Positions 38,887-46,711 of a stretch of DNA of 64,000 bases are shown here, in pieces; the stretch's first letter is position 1, and each line of letters begins with the position of its first letter. The translations under genes and the position numbers were made by a program. Origin of the DNA: Avipropionibacterium sp050157065 (GTDB lineage Bacteria > Actinomycetota > Actinomycetes > Propionibacteriales > Propionibacteriaceae); the NCBI GenBank assembly GCA_050157065.1, contig CP189573.1. One strand, written 5' to 3'. Under the pieces are notes generated by a model. The model was not told the origin of the DNA. It made no database searches and saw nothing but the letters and a program-made list of their open reading frames with translations.

Positions 38887-39953
38887 CAGTTCGCCGTCTT
38901 CTTGGCCGCCGTCTTCTTGGCCGTCGCCTTCTTGGCGGCCGTCTTCGTGGCAGGCGCCTGCTTGGTCGTCGTCTTCTTGGCCGTCGCCTTCTTGGCCGTG
39001 GCCCGTCGCCCGGGTGCCTGCGTCGTGACGGCGTCGGTGATCCCGGTGTTGCGTGGCTGGTTCAGCAGGGCCGTCACGGTCTGGTGGAAGATGTCGTCGG
39101 GGTCCATCCGGCGCAGTTCCTCGGCCAGCAACTCCGCCACCGGGCGTCGCTTCAGGGCGACCAACCGGTTCGGCTGACCGGGAACGGTGTAGGAGGCGAG
39201 CTTGCCGTCACCGCGGGTGATCGAGATGTCCCCGGCCGCGGTGGTCATCCGGGCCGAGGTGATGCCCGGTCCGTCGGTCACCTCGCGTGTCACCGGCACC
39301 CGCAGCCGCGACGACAGCCAGGCCGCCAGCAGGTTGGCCGAGGCACTGTTGCGTTCCGCCGCCACCGTGGCCGTCTGGACCTTCGCCGAGTACTGGTCGA
39401 GGGCCGCGGCGAGCAGGGAACGCCACAGCGTGATCCGGGTCCACGCCAGGTCGGTGTCGCCCGGCTGGTAGTTCTCCGAGCGAAGCCGCAGTGCCCGCAA
39501 CGGCCGGGCGGCCCCCATCGAGTCGGTGACCCGACGGTCGGCCATCTGGCCCAGTTCGTGGCCGGCCAGGTCGGCCGGTGCGGTGCCGGGCCACCAGACC
39601 ACGACGGGGGAGTCGGGCAGCAGCAGCGGCCGGACCACCGACGCGGCATGCCTGCCCATCTGGCCCTTCATGTGGAGCAGCACCAGTTCGCCGGGGGTGC
39701 CGCCACCGATCCGGACCTCGGCGTCGAGCTCGGTCCGGCGGCCACCGAGCGAGACCGCGACCAGGATCCGACAGGGGTGCTCCTTGGCCGCCTGGGTGGC
39801 GGCCTCGATCGCCTCGTCGACGTCCTCGTCCACGTTGAGGCAGATGACCAGGGTCAACACCATGCCCATCGCCGGAGATCCGGCGGCCCGGCGTGCCCGG
39901 ACGATCGCACTGGAGATGTCAGGGGTCGTCGTGTTCTCGAGGGTTGTGATCAT
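38886..39953 (-). CDS. opcA: Glucose-6-phosphate dehydrogenase assembly protein OpcA with Lys/Ala-rich tail
   Basis: 355 residues. The core (about 1-310) has the OpcA pattern, including MVLTLVI, HPCRILVAV, PDSPVVVWWPGTAP and DLAWTRITLWRSLLAAALD. OpcA is needed for full activity and redox control of G6PDH. ATG 39953 lies 6 bp after AAGGAG, which directly follows the zwf stop. Beyond the normal end, about 45 residues of (A/T)AKK repeats (nucleotides 38889-39010) form a strongly basic tail like that of UvrA in this window. Confidence 0.95.
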   Translation of the reverse strand: MITTLENTTTPDISSAIVRARRAAGSPAMGMVLTLVICLNVDEDVDEAIEAATQAAKEHPCRILVAVSLGGRRTELDAEVRIGGGTPGELVLLHMKGQMGRHAASVVRPLLLPDSPVVVWWPGTAPADLAGHELGQMADRRVTDSMGAARPLRALRLRSENYQPGDTDLAWTRITLWRSLLAAALDQYSAKVQTATVAAERNSASANLLAAWLSSRLRVPVTREVTDGPGITSARMTTAAGDISITRGDGKLASYTVPGQPNRLVALKRRPVAELLAEELRRMDPDDIFHQTVTALLNQPRNTGITDAVTTQAPGRRATAKKATAKKTTTKQAPATKTAAKKATAKKTAAKKTAN

Positions 39954-39963
39954 CACCGTCTCC

Positions 39964-41517
39964 TTACGGCCGACGCCACGTGAAGCCGTCACGGGCGAGC
40001 ATCTCGTCAGCGGACTTCGGTCCCCACGAGCCGGGCTCGTAGTGGTCCAACCCCGGTTCGGCGCGGGAGGTGGCGTCGGTCTCGGCCCAGTGGTCGAGGA
40101 TCGGGTCGAGGATCTGCCAGGACCGCTCCACCTCCTGGTGGTGCGGGAACAGCGGCGGGTCACCCAGCAACACGTCGAGGATCAGCCGCTCGTACGCCTC
40201 CGGGCTCGACTCGGTGAACGAGCCGCCGTACGCGAAGTCCATGCTGACCTCGCGGATCTCCATCTGCGTACCGGGAACCTTCGCCCCGAACCGCAGCGTG
40301 ATCCCTTCGTCCGGCTGGATCCGCATCACCAGGGCGTTGGCGCCGAGGTCCTCGGTCTGGGTGTCGGTGAACGGCAGGTGCGGGGCACGCTTGAGGCCGA
40401 GGGCGACCTCGGTCACCCGGCGGGCCAGCCGCTTGCCGGTGCGCAGGTAGAACGGCACCCCCGCCCAGCGACGGTTCTGGATGTCGACCCGGACCGCGGC
40501 GTAGGTCTCGGTGGTCGAGTCCTGCGGGATCCCGTCCTCGTCGAGGTAGCCCTTCACCTGACGTCCACCGGCCCAGCCGCCGAGGTAGCGGCCCCGCGCG
40601 GTGTGCAGGTCGATCCGCTTCGGCGGCATCGTCGCCTCGAGCACCTTCAACTTCTCGGCCCGCAGCTGGCGGGCGTCGAACGAGGTCGGCTCCTCCATCG
40701 CGGCCAGGGCGAGCAACTGCAGCAGGTGGTTCTGGATCACGTCGCGGGCCGCACCGATGCCGTCGTAGTAGCCGGCCCGGCCGCCGATGCCGATGTCCTC
40801 GGCCATCGTGATCTGCACGTGGTCGACGTAGTTGTTGTTCCAGATCGGCTCGAACAGCTGGTTGGCGAACCGCAGCGCCAAGATGTTCTGCACCGTCTCC
40901 TTGCCGAGGTAGTGGTCGATCCGGAACACCGACTGCGACGGGAACACCTGGGACACGATCCGCTGGAGCTCCTGGGCGCTGGCCAGGTCGTGTCCGAACG
41001 GCTTCTCGATCACCACCCGGTTCCACCGGCCGTCGCCGTGGTTGTCGGCCAGCCCGTGCTGCCGCAGCTGGGTCACCACCGGCTCGAACAGGCCCGGCGG
41101 GATCGACAGGTAGAAGGCGTGGTTGCCGCCCGTACCGCGCGCCTCGTCCAGGTCGGCGATGGTGTCCTTGAGCCGGGCGAACGCCTCGTCGTCACCGATC
41201 TGACCGGAGACGAACCGGATGCCCTCCGACAGTTGCGCCCACGCCTCCTCCCGGAACGGGGTGCGGGCGTGCTGCTTGACCGCGTCGTGCACGATCTTGG
41301 CGAAGTCCTGGTCGGCCCAGTCGCGTCGGGCGAACCCGACGAGCGCGAACCCGGGCGGCAACAACCCGCGATTGGCGAGGTCGTACACCGCCGGCATCAG
41401 CTTCTTGGTCGACAGGTCGCCGGTGACGCCGAAGATCACCAGCACACAGGGGCCGGCGACCCGGGGCAGGCGGCGATCCTGGGGATCACGCAGCGGGTTG
41501 GTCTTCTGGTTGGTCAC
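39964..41517 (-). CDS. zwf: Glucose-6-phosphate 1-dehydrogenase
   Basis: 517 residues. NAD(P)-binding IFGVTGDLSTKKLMPAVYDLA starts the Rossmann domain, VIEKPFGHDLASA and the active-site signature RIDHYLGKETVQNILALRFAN follow. It makes 6-phosphogluconolactone and NADPH. The start is GTG 41517 behind GAGGACGG. It is followed 10 bp later by opcA, its assembly factor. Spacing to tal upstream is 91 bp and includes a 7-bp GGGGGCC/GGCCCCC hairpin (41568-41584). Confidence 0.97.
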   Translation of the reverse strand: MTNQKTNPLRDPQDRRLPRVAGPCVLVIFGVTGDLSTKKLMPAVYDLANRGLLPPGFALVGFARRDWADQDFAKIVHDAVKQHARTPFREEAWAQLSEGIRFVSGQIGDDEAFARLKDTIADLDEARGTGGNHAFYLSIPPGLFEPVVTQLRQHGLADNHGDGRWNRVVIEKPFGHDLASAQELQRIVSQVFPSQSVFRIDHYLGKETVQNILALRFANQLFEPIWNNNYVDHVQITMAEDIGIGGRAGYYDGIGAARDVIQNHLLQLLALAAMEEPTSFDARQLRAEKLKVLEATMPPKRIDLHTARGRYLGGWAGGRQVKGYLDEDGIPQDSTTETYAAVRVDIQNRRWAGVPFYLRTGKRLARRVTEVALGLKRAPHLPFTDTQTEDLGANALVMRIQPDEGITLRFGAKVPGTQMEIREVSMDFAYGGSFTESSPEAYERLILDVLLGDPPLFPHHQEVERSWQILDPILDHWAETDATSRAEPGLDHYEPGSWGPKSADEMLARDGFTWRRP

Positions 41518-41567
41518 AGTCCGTCCTCAACTGGTCGAGATCATGGTGATCGGTGCCGCGGTGCGGG

Positions 41568-41584
41568 GGGGGCCATCGGCCCCC
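41568..41584. terminator. Short GC hairpin between tal and zwf
   Basis: GGGGGCC-ATC-GGCCCCC, seven pairs with a 3-nt loop, lies 25 bp after the tal stop. It could set the relative level of zwf-opcA-pgl against tkt-tal, or simply protect the tal message end. Confidence 0.35.
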
Positions 41585-41608
41585 GGTGATCGACGTCGCG
41601 GCGACGCG

Positions 41609-42730
41609 TCATGCCTTGCCGGCCGAGCCCGACATCGCACTCTCGACGGTGGCGGTCAGTTCCTCGCCCGACTTGACGAACTTCTCGACCCCCTCCTGCT
41701 CGAGCACGAGAACGACGTCGTCGAAGTCGATGCCCACCCCGGCGAGGGCGTCCATCACCTGCCGGGCCTGCGCGGCCACGTCGTCGCCGGACACCTTGTC
41801 GCCATGGACCTCGCCGTGGTCACCGAAGGCGTCCATCGTCTTCTCCGGCATCGTGTTCACCGTGTCGGCGACGACCAACTCGGTGACGTACAGCGTGTCG
41901 GGGTAGTCCGGGTTCTTGACGCCGGTGGAGGCCCACAGCGGCCGTTGGGTGTTGGCACCCTGTGCGGCCAGTGCCTGCCACCGCTCGGTCGCGACCGTCT
42001 CGGCAAAGGCGTGGTACGCCAGTCGCGCGTTCGCGATCGCGGCCTTCCCCTTCAGCTCGGCGGCCTCGGGAGTGCCGATCTCGTCCAGTCGCTTGTCGAC
42101 CTCGGCATCCACCCGGGACACGAAGAACGAGGCCACCGAGTGGATGGTCGAGAGGTCGATCCCGGCCGCGGCGGCCTCCTCGAGACCGGTCAGGTACGCG
42201 TCGATCACGGCCTGGTAGCGCTCGAGGGAGAAGATCAGCGTCACGTTGACGCTGATGCCGGCTGCGGTCGCGGCGGTGATTGCCGGCAGCCCGGCCTCGG
42301 TCGCCGGGATCTTCACGAACGCGTTGGGCCGGTCGACCAGCTCCCACAGCATCTTGGCCTGCGTGATCGTGGCGTCGGTGTCGTTGGCCAGTTGGGCGTC
42401 CACCTCGATCGACACCCGACCGTCGACCCCGCCGGTCGCCTTGTTCACCTCGGTGAACAGGTCACACGCCTCCCGGACGTCGTCGGCCATGATCGCGTGC
42501 ACGGCCTCCTGGGTCTTCGTGCCGGCGGCAGCGAGCTCGGCGACCTGTTCGGCGTACGCCTCCCCGTCGGACAGTGCCGAGGCGAAGATGGTCGGGTTCG
42601 TGGTGACACCCACCACCGACTGTTCCTTGATCAACTGCACCAGGTCGCCCGAGGTCAGTCGCTCGCGCGACAGGTCGTCCAGCCAGATGGACACTCCGGC
42701 GTCGGCCAGTGCCTTCAAACGCTCGTTCAT
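41609..42730 (-). CDS. tal: Transaldolase
   Basis: A 373-residue enzyme of the TalB-like actinobacterial class. SIWLDDLSRERL, VGVTTNPTIFASAL and PNAFVKIPATEAGLPAI (catalytic Schiff-base Lys) are clear, as is the C-terminal KTMDAFGDHG segment. It transfers dihydroxyacetone units in the non-oxidative pentose phosphate path. Second gene of the operon, 94 bp after tkt, with GGAAGGGAACG in front of ATG 42730. Confidence 0.97.
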   Translation of the reverse strand: MNERLKALADAGVSIWLDDLSRERLTSGDLVQLIKEQSVVGVTTNPTIFASALSDGEAYAEQVAELAAAGTKTQEAVHAIMADDVREACDLFTEVNKATGGVDGRVSIEVDAQLANDTDATITQAKMLWELVDRPNAFVKIPATEAGLPAITAATAAGISVNVTLIFSLERYQAVIDAYLTGLEEAAAAGIDLSTIHSVASFFVSRVDAEVDKRLDEIGTPEAAELKGKAAIANARLAYHAFAETVATERWQALAAQGANTQRPLWASTGVKNPDYPDTLYVTELVVADTVNTMPEKTMDAFGDHGEVHGDKVSGDDVAAQARQVMDALAGVGIDFDDVVLVLEQEGVEKFVKSGEELTATVESAMSGSAGKA

Positions 42731-42790
42731 GATCGTTCCCTTCCGCAGCTGCTGTGTTCGGTGATGTTCAGGTGTGGGCTTCGGGCGTGT

Positions 42791-42832
42791 GGTGCTTCAG
42801 GCGTGGTGCTTCAGGCGTGGTGCTTCAGGCGT
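42791..42832. repeat. Three 14-bp tandem copies spanning the tkt stop codon
   Basis: GGTGCTTCAGGCGT is repeated at 42791-42804, 42805-42818 and 42819-42832. The rightmost copy holds the last tkt codon and its TGA (42827-42825). As 14 is not a multiple of three, the repeated TGAs occupy different frames. Confidence 0.92.
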
Positions 42833-45038
42833 TGGTCACCGCGCCGGCCGGGTCGCCCGGCCCCTGCGGGCCGGAGGCGGCACGGTGGTTCGCGGTGGTA
42901 CGGCCGGTGTCGGCCGCCGCGGCGATGCTGTCCTTGGCCGCGGTCGCCACCGCCTCGGCGGTGAACCCGAACTTGGCGAACAGCGTCTCGTAATCCGCAC
43001 TCGCACCGTAGTGGTCGATCCCGACGATCCGACCGGCGTCGCCGACCAGTTCGCGCCAGCCCTGGGGGACACCGGCCTCGACGCTGACCCGGGCCCGGAC
43101 GGTCGGGGGCAGCACCTCGTCACGGTAGGCGTCGTCCTGCTCGTCGAACCACTCGCGGCACGGCATCGACACCACCCGGGCGGCCACGCCTTCGGCGGTC
43201 AGCTGCTGGTGCGCGGTGACCGCGTACTGCAACTCCGATCCGGTGGCGATCAGGATCACCTCGGGCTCACCCTCGCTGTCCAGCAGGGTGTACCCGCCGC
43301 GCGCCACCCCGTCGGCCGAGGCGAAACCGTCGGTGCCCCGGGGGTACGTCGGCAGGTTCTGCCGGCTCAGCGCGAGCCCAGCCGGCCGGTCGGTGTGGCC
43401 CAGGATGGTGCGCCAGGCGACCGCGGTCTCGTTGGCGTCACCGGGCCGGACCACGTCGAGCCCGGGGATCGCCCGCAGGGCGGCGAGGTGCTCGATCGGC
43501 TGGTGGGTCGGACCGTCCTCGCCGAGACCGATCGAGTCGTGGGTCCACACGTAGGTGACGGGCAGCTCCATCAGCGCAGCCAGCCGCACGGCCGGGCGCA
43601 TGTAGTCCGAGAAGACCAGGAACGTGCCACCGTACGGACGGGTGCCACCGTGCAGCGCGATGCCGTTCATGATCGACCCCATCGCGTGCTCACGGATGCC
43701 GAAGTGGAGGGTGCGACCGTACGGCCCGCCCGAGAACTTCTTGGTCTGCCGGTCGCTCGGCAGGAAGCTCGGCTCCCCGTCCATGGTGGTGTTGTTCGAT
43801 CCGGCGAGGTCGGCCGATCCGCCCCACAGCTCGGGCAGCGCGCCGGCCAGTGCGGACAGCACCGCACCCGACGCCTTGCGGGTCGCGACCCCACCCTCGG
43901 ACGCCTCGAAGCTCGGCAGCGCGTCCTCCCAGCCGCTGGGGAGCTCGCGGCGCGCCATCCGGTCGTACAGGGCGGCGGCGTCGGCGTTCTGGCTGCGCCA
44001 CTCGTCGAAGGTCTGCTGCCACTCGGCCTCGGCAGCGGCACCACGCTCGCGCAGCTTGCGGGTGTGGGCCAGCACCTCGTCGTCGACCACGAAGTGCTGC
44101 TCCGGGTCGAACCCGAGCACCTTCTTGGTGCCGGCCACCTCCTCCTCGCCGAGGGCGGAGCCGTGCGCATCGCCGGTGTTCTGCTTGGTGGGGGCGGGGT
44201 AGCCGATGATCGTCTTCAGCGAGATGAACGACGGCCGGTCGGTGACCTCGTTGGCCGCCTCGATCGCGGCGTGCAGGGCAGCCACGTCCTCCACGTACTC
44301 GCCGCCGTCGTTGGTCCAGTCGACCGTCTGGACGTGCCAGCCGTACGCCTCGTAGCGGGCGGCGACGTCCTCGCTGAGCGCGATGTCGGTGTCGTCCTCG
44401 ATCGAGATCTGGTTGTTGTCGTAGATCAGCGTCAGGTTGCCGAGGCGCTGGGTGCCGGCCAGGGAGGAGGCCTCGGAGGCGACGCCCTCCTCGATGTCGC
44501 CGTCGGAGGCGATCACGTACACGTTGTGGTCGAACAGCGAGGCGCCCTCGTGGTCACCGTCGAACAGGCCACGTTCGCGGCGGGCCGCCATCGCCATGCC
44601 GACCGCATTGGCGACACCCTGGCCCAGCGGGCCGGTGGTGGTCTCGACACCCGTGGTGTGTCCGTGCTCGGGGTGGCCCGGAGTCGCCGAACCCCATGTC
44701 CGCAAGGACTTCAGGTCGTCGAGCTCGAGGCCCCAACCACCCAGGAAGAGCTGGATGTACAGGGTCAGGCTCGAGTGGCCGCAGGACAGCACGAACCGGT
44801 CCCGGGCGTACCAGTCGGGGTTGGCCGGGTTGTGGCGCATCACCTTCTGGAACAGCAGGTACGCGGCCGGGGCCAGGCTCATCGCCGTACCGGGGTGGCC
44901 ACTGCCCACCTTCTGCACCGCGTCGGCGGCCAACAGCCGCGCCGTGTCGACCGCGCGCTGGTCGAGTTCATTCCACTCCAGGGCGCCGGTCTCGGTGCGC
45001 GGCACGGCAGGGGAATTGGTGGAGGCCTGATCGTTCAC
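42825..45038 (-). CDS. tkt: Transketolase
   Basis: 737 residues. The thiamine-diphosphate domain shows GSGHPGTAMSLAP and ASDGDIEEGVASEASSLAG (the GDG...N motif region); later blocks are FGIREHAMGSIMNGIALHGG (catalytic Glu), THDSIGLGEDGPTHQP and ATGSELQ. GTG 45038 follows GGAAGGAAG by 5 bp and gives the expected VNDQASTNS start; longer frames to 45620 would overlap divergent ctaB. First gene of the pentose phosphate operon. Confidence 0.97.
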   Translation of the reverse strand: MNDQASTNSPAVPRTETGALEWNELDQRAVDTARLLAADAVQKVGSGHPGTAMSLAPAAYLLFQKVMRHNPANPDWYARDRFVLSCGHSSLTLYIQLFLGGWGLELDDLKSLRTWGSATPGHPEHGHTTGVETTTGPLGQGVANAVGMAMAARRERGLFDGDHEGASLFDHNVYVIASDGDIEEGVASEASSLAGTQRLGNLTLIYDNNQISIEDDTDIALSEDVAARYEAYGWHVQTVDWTNDGGEYVEDVAALHAAIEAANEVTDRPSFISLKTIIGYPAPTKQNTGDAHGSALGEEEVAGTKKVLGFDPEQHFVVDDEVLAHTRKLRERGAAAEAEWQQTFDEWRSQNADAAALYDRMARRELPSGWEDALPSFEASEGGVATRKASGAVLSALAGALPELWGGSADLAGSNNTTMDGEPSFLPSDRQTKKFSGGPYGRTLHFGIREHAMGSIMNGIALHGGTRPYGGTFLVFSDYMRPAVRLAALMELPVTYVWTHDSIGLGEDGPTHQPIEHLAALRAIPGLDVVRPGDANETAVAWRTILGHTDRPAGLALSRQNLPTYPRGTDGFASADGVARGGYTLLDSEGEPEVILIATGSELQYAVTAHQQLTAEGVAARVVSMPCREWFDEQDDAYRDEVLPPTVRARVSVEAGVPQGWRELVGDAGRIVGIDHYGASADYETLFAKFGFTAEAVATAAKDSIAAAADTGRTTANHRAASGPQGPGDPAGAVTNA

Positions 45039-45087
45039 GGGTGCTTCCTTCCGGTGGGCCCACGATGTGGCTGACGGGTCAGTCCCG

Positions 45088-45093
45088 AGCCTA
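45088..45093 (-). promoter_or_regulatory. -10 box of the tkt operon
   Basis: On the minus strand TAGGCT (45093-45088) lies 50 bp upstream of the tkt GTG. I see no good -35 partner at 17 bp, so the promoter may use an activator or an extended element. Confidence 0.4.
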
Positions 45094-45128
45094 CTGCGAA
45101 CGGCTCCGGGCGGCAGGTCGGGGCGAAC

Positions 45129-45157
45129 TTCGACCACCGGCGAGGAGGGCCTAGACT
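45129..45157 (+). promoter_or_regulatory. Promoter of ctaB
   Basis: TTCGAC (45129-45134), 17 bp, TAGACT (45152-45157). Start of transcription near 45164 leaves a leader of about 47 nt with GTGAGGA before the GTG start codon. Confidence 0.6.
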
Positions 45158-45210
45158 GCGGACAGCAACCAAGGACGACGGCCCCGTGCGGGCCGAACCA
45201 GTGAGGATCT

Positions 45211-46197
45211 GTGACAAGTATCGAGACGCCGGCGCGGACCGGCAGGGGCGAGCAGGTCCGACCTCCCGCTGGTGACGGCTCGACCGGTCCGGTCCGGATC
45301 CGCGACGTGGTGGGGGCGTACGTCGGCCTCACCAAGCCGCGGATCATCGAGCTGTTGTTGATCACCACGGTGCCGGCGATGTTCCTGGCGGCCGGGGGAG
45401 TCCCGTCGCTGCCGCTGGTGCTGTGGACCCTGCTGGGTGGTTGCCTCGCCGCGGGTAGCGCCAACGTCTTCAACTGCGTGCTGGATCGTGACATCGACGA
45501 GCGGATGCGTCGGACCCGGCGGCGCGCCCTGCCCCGCCACGTGGTCGGCCCCGTGGCGGCGACCGTGTTCGGAGCGGTGCTGGGCGTCGCGTCGGTGCTG
45601 GTGCTCGGGTTCTTCGTCAACTGGTTGTCGGCCGGCCTGGCGGTCGGCGCGAACGCCTTCTACGTGTTCGTCTACACGATGTGGCTCAAGCGACGGACGC
45701 CGCAGAACGTCGTGTGGGGAGGGATCGCCGGCTGCTTCCCGCCGCTGATCGGCTGGACCGCGGTCACCGGAGAACTCGCGTTGACCCCGTTCATCCTGTT
45801 CCTGGTGGTGTTCTTCTGGACCCCGCCGCACACCTGGGCGCTCTCCTTCCGCTACCGCGAGGACTACGAGCGTGCCGGGGTGCCGATGCTGCCGGTGGTG
45901 ATGGGTGCCCCCGGTGTCGCCAAGCGGATCCTGATCTACACGGTGATCACGATCGCGGTGTCGCTGACGCTGTGGCCCGTCGCCGGCACCGGCCCGCTGT
46001 ATCCCATCGTGGCCGGGGTCACCGGGCTGATCTTCCTGGTCGAGGCGATCAACTTGCAGCGTCGGGCCAACGCCGGCGCCACCGACGCCACCCTGAAGCC
46101 GATGCGACTCTTCCACTGGTCGAACTCCTACATCGCGCTGGTGTTCGCCGCCGCGGCGATCGACCCGCTGCTCTTCGGGTCCAACCCCCTGTTCTGA
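45211..46197 (+). CDS. ctaB: Protoheme IX farnesyltransferase (heme O synthase)
   Basis: A 328-residue UbiA-type prenyltransferase with about nine transmembrane helices. The first Asp-rich motif is NVFNCVLDRDIDERMRRTRRR (about residues 86-106), and KRRTPQNVVWGGIAGCFPPLIGW and FFWTPPHTWALSFRYREDYERAGVPMLP are heme O synthase signatures. Product heme O goes to CtaA for cytochrome oxidase. The GTG start lies behind GTGAGGATCT. Divergent from tkt as in other actinobacteria. The stop codon begins a 14-bp tandem repeat. Confidence 0.97.
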   Translation: MTSIETPARTGRGEQVRPPAGDGSTGPVRIRDVVGAYVGLTKPRIIELLLITTVPAMFLAAGGVPSLPLVLWTLLGGCLAAGSANVFNCVLDRDIDERMRRTRRRALPRHVVGPVAATVFGAVLGVASVLVLGFFVNWLSAGLAVGANAFYVFVYTMWLKRRTPQNVVWGGIAGCFPPLIGWTAVTGELALTPFILFLVVFFWTPPHTWALSFRYREDYERAGVPMLPVVMGAPGVAKRILIYTVITIAVSLTLWPVAGTGPLYPIVAGVTGLIFLVEAINLQRRANAGATDATLKPMRLFHWSNSYIALVFAAAAIDPLLFGSNPLF

Positions 46198-46305
46198 CCC
46201 GCGGTTCCGACCCGCGCGATTTGACCCGCGCGATCTGACCCGCGCGATCTGACCCGCGCGATCTGACCCGCGCGATCTGACCCGCGCGATCTGACCCGGA
46301 CGATC
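46195..46305. repeat. Eight-copy 14-bp tandem repeat beginning at the ctaB stop codon
   Basis: The unit TGACCCGCGCGATC starts at the ctaB TGA (46195, first copy 13 bp and diverged) and recurs at 46208 (CGACCC variant), 46222, 46236, 46250, 46264, 46278 and 46292, ending at 46305. The five central copies are identical, implying recent expansion. Each copy carries a TGA in the next frame. Confidence 0.95.
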
Positions 46306-46400
46306 TGGTCGCCGACTGAGGTCATCCCGGATCGAGGGTCAGTTGGCGCGGGCGTCCCGAATCGAGAGGGCAGCCGGAGAGGCGTGGCCGTTGCTGCAGC

Positions 46401-46568
46401 CGCGCCAACTGTCCTCTCGGTGTGGCTGGCCCTCGCCAAGTGTCCTCTCGGTGTGTCCTCTCGGTGTGGCTGGGCCTCGCCAAGTGTCCTCTCGGTGTGG
46501 CTGGGCCTCGCCAACTGTCCTCTCGACGCGACCGGACCTCGCCAACTGCCCCTTCGCGGTGGGCCCGG
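46401..46568. repeat. 31-bp minisatellite between ctaB and the PhoD-like gene
   Basis: A 31-bp unit beginning CTCGCCAA(C/G)TGTCCTCTC starts at 46401, 46432, 46476, 46507 and 46538, the last two diverged. Copy two contains an extra 13-bp internal duplication. A 12-bp inverted copy of the unit start lies at 46340-46351 (CAGTTGGCGCGG against CCGCGCCAACTG at 46400-46411). The 514-bp interval 46198-46711 holds no credible gene: frames through it merely translate the repeats. TAGTGT at 46692-46697 is a possible -10 for the next gene. Confidence 0.9.
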
Positions 46569-46711
46569 CAGCAGGCACGGCCCGGAAGCCCGGCCAACGA
46601 CGGGCAACTCTCGTGTGAATGGACCGTGAACCCTGGCGGACCTGCAGGTCGGGGACCCTCCGCCCGTGGGCGCACCCCGCGCCGCGACCACTAGTGTCCG
46701 GAGTCGACACA

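Noticed and set aside
46195..46568. CRISPR array
   Set aside because: The repeats are direct tandem copies without unique spacers, and no cas genes are present in the window.
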